Source: Streptomyces huiliensis (GTDB taxonomy: Bacteria; Actinomycetota; Actinomycetes; Streptomycetales; Streptomycetaceae). Taken from it: a stretch of 64,000 nt of DNA. The DNA is taken from the NCBI RefSeq assembly GCF_020037025.1, contig NZ_JAIQLH010000055.1, positions 1 through 64,000 of the forward strand, in the 5' to 3' direction. The translations under genes and the position numbers were made by a program. Position 1 is the first letter of the stretch. Every line of letters begins with the position of its first letter. Shown here piece after piece: positions 58,574-64,000 of the stretch. The notes below the pieces were generated by a model that had not been told where the DNA came from, made no database searches, and saw nothing but the letters and a program-made list of their open reading frames with translations.

Positions 58574-61500
58574 GCGTGTTCGATCTGCCCCGGCTGCACT
58601 TCGCCGGCGTCGCGACCACCCGGCTGCCCACCGGGCCGCGCAACGGCCTGACCGACCTGGCGGGTCCCCGCGCCCTCGTCGACGACGGCCCGGAGCCCGT
58701 CCCGTTCCCCGCCGGCCGGCCGGCCGGCGAGTACCACGCCTGGCTGCGCCGCCGCGGCCCCCGCCACGACGCGCGCGGACGCCTCCGCCCGGACGGCGAG
58801 TTCAGCATGGCGGCGGGCTGGAACCTCGACGGGAACGGGCACTTCCTCTTCGATGCGCGCGTCACCGCCGTCCAAGGCCAGGACGGGCGGACGGACACGA
58901 AGGATTCGCTGGTCGGGCGCGCCGTGGACGTCTGGGGCCACTACAACCCGTATCTGCGCACCACCGTCAACCGGGCCCGGGTCTTCGACCTCGACCCCGC
59001 GTCGCGGTGGACCACCGCCCTGATGACGGGCCGGTTCGGCGTCGGCAGACTCGGCCGCTCGCACGACGACGGGTACCTGTTCACCGGGGGCGTCACCGGC
59101 TTCCAGCCGCCGCGCTGGGTGCAGTTCGGGCGGATCCTGGACGTCGGCGAGCACGTCCTCGCCGGACAGCTGCGGTACGCCGCCGTGCACCAGTTCGCGT
59201 TGGTCCGGGAGGACGCGGAGTGGTGGCGCGACGGGGTCCGCTCCCCCGCCGCGGAGGCCCTGCGGTCGGTGGTCACCGAGGGCGGCGCGGACGGCCTCGT
59301 CGTCCGGTTCGCGCTGGACGCCATGAGCAGCCCGGTGGTCCCCGACGCCCCCAGCCACTGGCGCGTCCGTGGCACCGTCGCCCCTTGGTACGCGCACGAG
59401 CTGCGCACTTATCCGGCGGGGCGACTGCTGGAGCCGGTCCCCGGAAGCCCGTTGCGCCACCTGACGGTGCGGCTGACGGATGACCGGGCGGTGCTCGACA
59501 TGATCACCGCGGTCCCGGTCACCCGCCGGGCGGAACGAGCCGGTCCGGGGCCCCTGCACGCCCTCGGCCCGCCCCTGGACCTGGGCGACCTGGAGCTGCG
59601 GACGGCGTCGGGGGCGCTCGTCGCCCGGCTGCCCGCCGGCGCGTACCCCTCCGACGCGACGTCGGGGCTCGTCACCGCGGCCCGGGTCCCCGGCCGTCCG
59701 GAGGTTGCGGACGAGCGGCTGTTCCTGACCCGGACGGCACCCGGCGGGCGGCGGCGGGTGCTGCTGGCCGAGCGGGAGGCCGTCGTGCAGTCGGACGACG
59801 CGTTGGTGGTGCTGCACCATCGGGACCGCGCGCGCGGCGCCGACCACGCCGTCCGAGTGCGCGTGCGCTCGTTCGTACGCGGGCGCCCCGCGCCCGTGGA
59901 GGTGCGCGTACGCCAGTACTACAACCCCCGCGCACTCCCCGCCGACCGCACGGCGGGCGCGCCGGGCGCGCGCTGCGCCGACGCGGTGGTGCTGGGCATG
60001 CGGGCGGGGCGGGGTGAGGGAGCCGGGCAGGCCGAGGGGGCGGGCTCCCAGCCGGGCGCCCGTTCCGACGGCAGGCGGGGCGCGGGGCCGGGTGCCAGGC
60101 AGGACGCCGGACCGGGCGCCGGCCGCGGTGACGCGACGGGTAGAACAGGCGGCAGCGCAGGCAGCACAGGCAGCGCAGGCAGCGCAGGCAGCGCAGGCAG
60201 CGCAGGCAGCGCAGGCAGCGCAGGCAGCGCAGGCAGCGCAGGCAGCGCAGGCAGCGCAGGCAGCGGACCGAACGACCGGGTTGGCGGGTCGGGTAGCGCA
60301 CCAAGCGCTCGAACGGGCAGCGCGCGCCCGGCGCTCGCGCCCGTACCAGTGCCGGCGCCCACGCCCTCACCCGCACCACCGACCACGCCCCGATCGGCTT
60401 CCCCCACCACCCCCACCCCCACGCCCACACCCGCCCCCACCCCAGCACCGTACGCACCCGAGTGCACCCTCACCACCGACCCCCGCGGCCACGGCGAGCT
60501 CATCCTCCGCGGCGACCGCGCCGGCACCTGCCGGGTGCTGCTGTCGACCGGCGGCGCCGACGCCCCGGGCACCGACCCCCGCGCGCCCGGCTCCGCCTGG
60601 ACCGCGTACGACGACGCGGACGCGCTCGGCTTCTGGGCGGGTGCGGGCGCCCTCGCCGTCCGTGTCCTGCCCGACGACTGGCACCTCGACGCGATCCCCC
60701 GCGAGGACGTGGACTTCGCCCTCCTCCACCGGGAGGTCTTCGCCTACTACGAGCAGGTCTCCACCTTCATGAAGTCCGAGGTCTTCAGCCTCGCCGACCG
60801 CTGCAAGGTCGAGACCTACGCCGAGCTCGCGTGGCAGATGTGCGACCCGCGCAACAAGGACCGCACGTACTACATGCCGCCCACCCGGGACCTCACCGAC
60901 CCCAAGGCCCGACTCCTCCTCGCCTACCTCCGCAACCAGCAGGCCAGGACCCGCCCGCCGCTCACCGTCCCCGCTCCACCACCCGAGCCGCCGGCGATCA
61001 CCACGCGGGGCCGGCTGTGGGCCGTCCTCAAACAGGCGGCGACCCTCGAACTGGCGGTGATGCTCCAGTACTTGTACGCCGCGTTCTCCCTGCCCACGCA
61101 CGGCGCGGGCCGCGTCCTCGTCCGGCGCGGCCTGTGGACGCCGCGCCAGCTGGAGCTGGTCTGCGGCCAGGGCGGGGCGACGCTCGACGACGGGATCCGC
61201 GGCGCCCTGCTGACCGTCGCCCGCGAGGAGATGATCCACTTCCTCCTGGTCAACAACATCATCACGGCCATCGGCGAACCGTTCCACGTTCCCGTGATCG
61301 ACTTCGGCACGCTCAACGGGCGGCTGCCCGTCCCCCTGGACTTCGCCCTGGAAGGGCTGAGCATCGGCAGCGTCCAGCGGTACATCGCCGTCGAGCGGCC
61401 CGCCGGCCTCACCCCCGAACTGCGGCGCGCGGAATCGCCACCCGGCCCGGCCGCGCCGCGCGCCGGCGCCTGGGGTTCGATCAGCGAGCTGTACGCGGCC

Positions 61501-62322
61501 ATCAGGGAGGGGCTGCGGCGCGTCCCGGACCTGTTCCTGGTGGAGAAGGGCCGCGGCGGCGGCGAACACCACCTCTTCCTGCGGGAGTCCGTCAACACCG
61601 CGCACCCGGACTACCAGCTGGAGGTCGACGACCTCTCCAGCGCGCTGTTCGCCGTCGACCTCATCACCGAACAGGGCGAGGGCGCCCCGGGCACCCCACC
61701 CCCTCCCGGCGCCCCACCCCCTCCCGGTACCCCAGCCCCTCCCCCACCAGAGACATCGCACTTCGAGACGTTCCTGCGGATCGGCGAACTCCTCACCACC
61801 GAGCGCGCCCCCGGACCGCACGGCCGGCTGCTCCCCTGGGACCCCGCCTATCCGGTGCTGCGCAACCCCACCCTCGGCACCGGCGACGCGGCCAAGGACC
61901 CCGTCACCGACCCCGAGGCGCGCGCCGTCGCCCGGCTGTTCAACCAGGCGTACGAGCTGATGCTGCGGCTGATGGTCCAGCACTTCGGCGAGAGCCCCGA
62001 CGGCAGCCTGCGCCGCTCCAAGCTGATGAACGCCTCGATCGACGTCATGACCGGCATGATGCGCCCCCTGGCGGAGCTGCTGGTCACCATGGACTCGGGC
62101 CGCCGCGGCCGGACGGCGGGGCCGACGTTCGAGCTGGACGCGGCGCCCGAGCCCGTCCCCCGCCCGGACGTCGCCCGGCGCGCGCTGGCCCTGCGCTTCG
62201 CCCACCTGGCCGCCGCGGCCCACGCCTGCCCGCGGGTGCCGGACCAGGTGGGCGACATGGCGGCGTTCTACGCCGACGTGTTCCGGGGAGCGACGGACGC
62301 CAAGGGGAGGGAACGCGAATGA
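58570..62322 (+). CDS. RebD/VioB-like iminophenylpyruvate (bisindole) dimer synthase
   Basis: 1250 residues. The N-terminal half matches VioB/RebD (SVFDLPRLHFAGVATT, DVWGHYNPYLRTTVNRAR, WYAHELRTYPAGRLL). The C-terminal half has VFSLADRCKVETYAELAWQMC, the ferritin-like LELAVMLQYLYAAFSLP with REEMIHFLLVNN, and LMNASIDVMTGMMRPL. The family couples two 2-imino acids oxidatively into a dimer such as chromopyrrolic acid or the violacein precursor. It is ~250 residues longer than VioB/RebD because of a Gly/Ala-rich region with a GSA repeat (~526-565), a Pro/Thr stretch and a PPPPG repeat near 61690. GTG start overlaps the previous stop; its own stop overlaps the next ATG. Confidence 0.9.
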   Translation: MSVFDLPRLHFAGVATTRLPTGPRNGLTDLAGPRALVDDGPEPVPFPAGRPAGEYHAWLRRRGPRHDARGRLRPDGEFSMAAGWNLDGNGHFLFDARVTAVQGQDGRTDTKDSLVGRAVDVWGHYNPYLRTTVNRARVFDLDPASRWTTALMTGRFGVGRLGRSHDDGYLFTGGVTGFQPPRWVQFGRILDVGEHVLAGQLRYAAVHQFALVREDAEWWRDGVRSPAAEALRSVVTEGGADGLVVRFALDAMSSPVVPDAPSHWRVRGTVAPWYAHELRTYPAGRLLEPVPGSPLRHLTVRLTDDRAVLDMITAVPVTRRAERAGPGPLHALGPPLDLGDLELRTASGALVARLPAGAYPSDATSGLVTAARVPGRPEVADERLFLTRTAPGGRRRVLLAEREAVVQSDDALVVLHHRDRARGADHAVRVRVRSFVRGRPAPVEVRVRQYYNPRALPADRTAGAPGARCADAVVLGMRAGRGEGAGQAEGAGSQPGARSDGRRGAGPGARQDAGPGAGRGDATGRTGGSAGSTGSAGSAGSAGSAGSAGSAGSAGSAGSAGSAGSGPNDRVGGSGSAPSARTGSARPALAPVPVPAPTPSPAPPTTPRSASPTTPTPTPTPAPTPAPYAPECTLTTDPRGHGELILRGDRAGTCRVLLSTGGADAPGTDPRAPGSAWTAYDDADALGFWAGAGALAVRVLPDDWHLDAIPREDVDFALLHREVFAYYEQVSTFMKSEVFSLADRCKVETYAELAWQMCDPRNKDRTYYMPPTRDLTDPKARLLLAYLRNQQARTRPPLTVPAPPPEPPAITTRGRLWAVLKQAATLELAVMLQYLYAAFSLPTHGAGRVLVRRGLWTPRQLELVCGQGGATLDDGIRGALLTVAREEMIHFLLVNNIITAIGEPFHVPVIDFGTLNGRLPVPLDFALEGLSIGSVQRYIAVERPAGLTPELRRAESPPGPAAPRAGAWGSISELYAAIREGLRRVPDLFLVEKGRGGGEHHLFLRESVNTAHPDYQLEVDDLSSALFAVDLITEQGEGAPGTPPPPGAPPPPGTPAPPPPETSHFETFLRIGELLTTERAPGPHGRLLPWDPAYPVLRNPTLGTGDAAKDPVTDPEARAVARLFNQAYELMLRLMVQHFGESPDGSLRRSKLMNASIDVMTGMMRPLAELLVTMDSGRRGRTAGPTFELDAAPEPVPRPDVARRALALRFAHLAAAAHACPRVPDQVGDMAAFYADVFRGATDAKGRERE
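60149..60265 (+). repeat. 9-bp in-frame tandem repeat (GSA codons) in the RebD/VioB-like gene
   Basis: About 12-13 nearly perfect copies of GGCAGCGCA encode Gly-Ser-Ala repeats. They sit in a low-complexity linker between the two halves of the enzyme. Confidence 0.95.
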
Positions 62323-64000
62323 GGTTGACACATTCCGCCGAAGAAGGTGCCGGAGCAGCGGACGAGGACGGCCGCAGGCCACCGTTCGACACCGACGTCC
62401 TGATCGTCGGCGCCGGCCCGGTCGGGCTGGCCCTGGCCTTGGACCTGAGACACCGGGGCGTCCGCTTCCTCGTCCTGGACGCCTCCGACGGACGGGTGGA
62501 ACACCCCAAGGTCGGTACGGTCGGGCCGCGTTCGATGGAACTGTTCCGGCGCTGGGGCCTCGCGCACGCCGTCCGGACGGCCGGCTGGCCCGGCGACCAC
62601 CCGCTGGACGTCGTCTGGGTGACCGCGGTCGGCGGGCACGAGATCCACCGCCTGCCGTTCGGCACCTCCGACAGCCGGCCGCCGCACCCGTGGACGCCGG
62701 AGCCGGAACAGGTCTGTCCACAGAACCTGCTGGCGCCGCTGCTGGCCCGCGCGGTCGACGTCCACCCCGATGGTCCGCTGCGCCACGGCTGCCGTCTCGA
62801 CGGCTTCGTCCAGGACGCCGACGGCGTCACCGCCTCCGCCACCCGCCTCGCCGGCGGTGCTCCCCTCTCCCTGCGGGCCCGCTGGCTCGTGGGCTGTGAC
62901 GGCGCGAGCTCGACCGTCCGCGGAATCCTCGGCGTCGGCGCCCCCTCCCGACACCCCACCCGTACCTTCCGCAACATCCTCTTCCGCGCGCCGGAGCTCG
63001 ACGCCCGGCTCGGCGACCGCCGGGCCCTGGTGTACTTCCTCACCCAACCGCCGGACCTCCGCTATCCGTTGCGGGCGATGGACGGCCGCGGCCTGTACCG
63101 GCTGATCGCCTCCGCCGAGGCGGCGCTCCACCAGGAGCCGATGGCGCTGCTGCGGTCCGCGGTCGCCGTGGACACCCCACTGGAGGTGGTCTCGGAGCAC
63201 GTGTGGCACCTGACGCACCGGATCGCCGACCGCTACCGCGTCGGCCGCGTGCTGCTCGCCGGGGACGCGGCGCACACTCTCTCGCCGTCCGGCGGCTTCG
63301 GGATGAACACCGGCATCGGAGACGCCGCCGACCTCGGCTGGAAGCTCGCCGCCGACCTGGCCGGCTGGGCGGGCCCCGGCCTGCTCGACGCCTACGAGGC
63401 CGAGCGCCGACCGGTCGCGGAGCGCGGACTGGAGGCAGCCGGCGCCAACCTGCGGCGCACGGTCGGCCGCGCGCTCCCCAAGGAGATCCTGCTCGACGGC
63501 CCGGAGGGCGACCGGGCCCGTGCGGCGCTCGCCCGGCAGCTGGGGAGCGCGGCCGTCCGCGCCGAGTTCGACGCCCCCGACCTGCACTTCGGCATGCGCT
63601 ACGCCTCCCCGCTGATCGTCGCGGACCCGGACGGCGACGACGGGGACTGGCGCTCCGGCGCCCTGCCCGGCGCCCGCGCCCCGCACGCCTGGCTCAGCGG
63701 CGGGACGTCGACACTGGACCTCTTCGGCGCCGGCTTCCGCCTGCTGTGCTTCACGGACGGCCGGTCGCCTGCAAGCCTGCTGCCGACTGACGGCCGGTCG
63801 CCTGACGCGCGGGTGCCGCGTGGCCTGATCGACGCCTTCGCCCGCCGGGGCGTGCCGCTGGCGGTCACCCACTGCCACGACCGGCTGGTGGCGCGGCTGT
63901 ACGGCCGGCCGTACGTCCTGGTGCGCCCCGACGGGCACGTCGCCTGGCGCGGCACCCGCCCGCCGCTGGACCCGGGACTGCTGGCGGACACGGTGCGGGG
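62319..64000 (+). CDS. RebC/VioC-like FAD-dependent monooxygenase (partial, runs off the right edge)
   Basis: 560 codons are open to the window end. PHBH-type FAD motifs: VLIVGAGPVGLALALDLRHRG (27-47), the WLVGCDGASSTVRG DG motif, and LLAGDAAHTLSPSGGFGMNTG (GD motif, ~318). The C-terminal thioredoxin-like domain is present (PYVLVRPDGHVAWRG). RebC and VioC/VioD act on the bisindole dimer made by RebD/VioB, steering ring closure or hydroxylating. It is coupled to the dimer synthase by a 4-nt overlap (ATGA). The group is clear; RebC- versus VioC-type function is not. A short direct repeat (CTGACGGCCGGTCGCCTG-like, 63755-63805) lies in the C-terminal part. Confidence 0.87.
   Translation, partial: MRLTHSAEEGAGAADEDGRRPPFDTDVLIVGAGPVGLALALDLRHRGVRFLVLDASDGRVEHPKVGTVGPRSMELFRRWGLAHAVRTAGWPGDHPLDVVWVTAVGGHEIHRLPFGTSDSRPPHPWTPEPEQVCPQNLLAPLLARAVDVHPDGPLRHGCRLDGFVQDADGVTASATRLAGGAPLSLRARWLVGCDGASSTVRGILGVGAPSRHPTRTFRNILFRAPELDARLGDRRALVYFLTQPPDLRYPLRAMDGRGLYRLIASAEAALHQEPMALLRSAVAVDTPLEVVSEHVWHLTHRIADRYRVGRVLLAGDAAHTLSPSGGFGMNTGIGDAADLGWKLAADLAGWAGPGLLDAYEAERRPVAERGLEAAGANLRRTVGRALPKEILLDGPEGDRARAALARQLGSAAVRAEFDAPDLHFGMRYASPLIVADPDGDDGDWRSGALPGARAPHAWLSGGTSTLDLFGAGFRLLCFTDGRSPASLLPTDGRSPDARVPRGLIDAFARRGVPLAVTHCHDRLVARLYGRPYVLVRPDGHVAWRGTRPPLDPGLLADTVR

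Noticed and set aside
60149-60265. Possible CRISPR or regulatory repeat
   Set aside because: It is a 9-bp coding microsatellite inside the RebD/VioB-like gene.

Overview
The window is about 64 kb of very GC-rich DNA with G/C-saturated third codon positions. It carries an SsgA-like sporulation protein, an ABC-F protein, a Tex homologue, leaderless promoters of TANNNT type sitting 6-7 nt before start codons, and a hairpin element of the kind common in streptomycete intergenic regions. All of this points to Streptomyces or a close relative. I see no tRNA, rRNA, integrase, transposase or CRISPR array.

Left part (1-31.2 kb): chromosomal genes for metabolism and secretion. In order: an enoyl-CoA hydratase; two DJ-1/PfpI-type genes (one with an AraC-type HTH); an SCO6745-type protein; Tex; a two-gene operon of a Pls/PosA-type NRPS (epsilon-poly-amino-acid synthetase architecture) followed by a Tat-exported M1 peptidase; an ABC-F ATPase; a hypothetical; a D-amino-acid-oxidase-like enzyme; two tandem secreted CocE-type X-prolyl peptidases; a second secreted M1 peptidase; a MerR regulator; a small secreted protein; a hemerythrin-like protein; a small membrane protein; and a fatty-acid operon (CaiB-type CoA transferase, acyl-CoA dehydrogenase, thiolase, FadB-like). 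A 75-bp minisatellite lies inside that operon. An MmcQ/YjbR gene closes the block.

Middle part (31.4-50.9 kb): a compact accessory island that looks like an anti-phage or DNA-processing locus. A cytosine-methyltransferase-fold protein whose catalytic Cys motif is replaced stands at its left end. A leftward operon encodes a small protein, a 1602-residue fusion of a sacsin/HSP90-like ATPase with an SF2 helicase, a UvrD-like SF1 helicase, a DrmA-type helicase and a DrmB-type DUF1998 protein. All junctions after the small protein are 4-nt stop/start overlaps. Divergent from it is a rightward operon: an XRE-HTH/GHKL-ATPase fusion, an unknown protein and a DUF6339-like protein. A leftward Vsr endonuclease and an intact C5 cytosine methyltransferase follow; the methyltransferase overlaps the end of the rightward operon tail to tail by 85 bp. 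The right edge of the island falls inside the 3' end of a DapA-family gene, which has lost its last ~40 codons. DrmA and DrmB are the core of DISARM, but the DrmC phospholipase-D nuclease is absent and three other ATPases are present. This is the best candidate for an undescribed system in the window.

Right part (51-64 kb): a frameshifted unknown gene, endonuclease V, a YciI protein, an SsgA-like protein, inorganic pyrophosphatase and a DMT transporter. Then comes the start of a bisindole-type biosynthetic cluster: a RebO/VioA-like flavin oxidase, a RebD/VioB-like dimer synthase and a RebC/VioC-like FAD monooxygenase, translationally coupled and running off the window. Both upstream enzymes carry in-frame tandem-repeat insertions.
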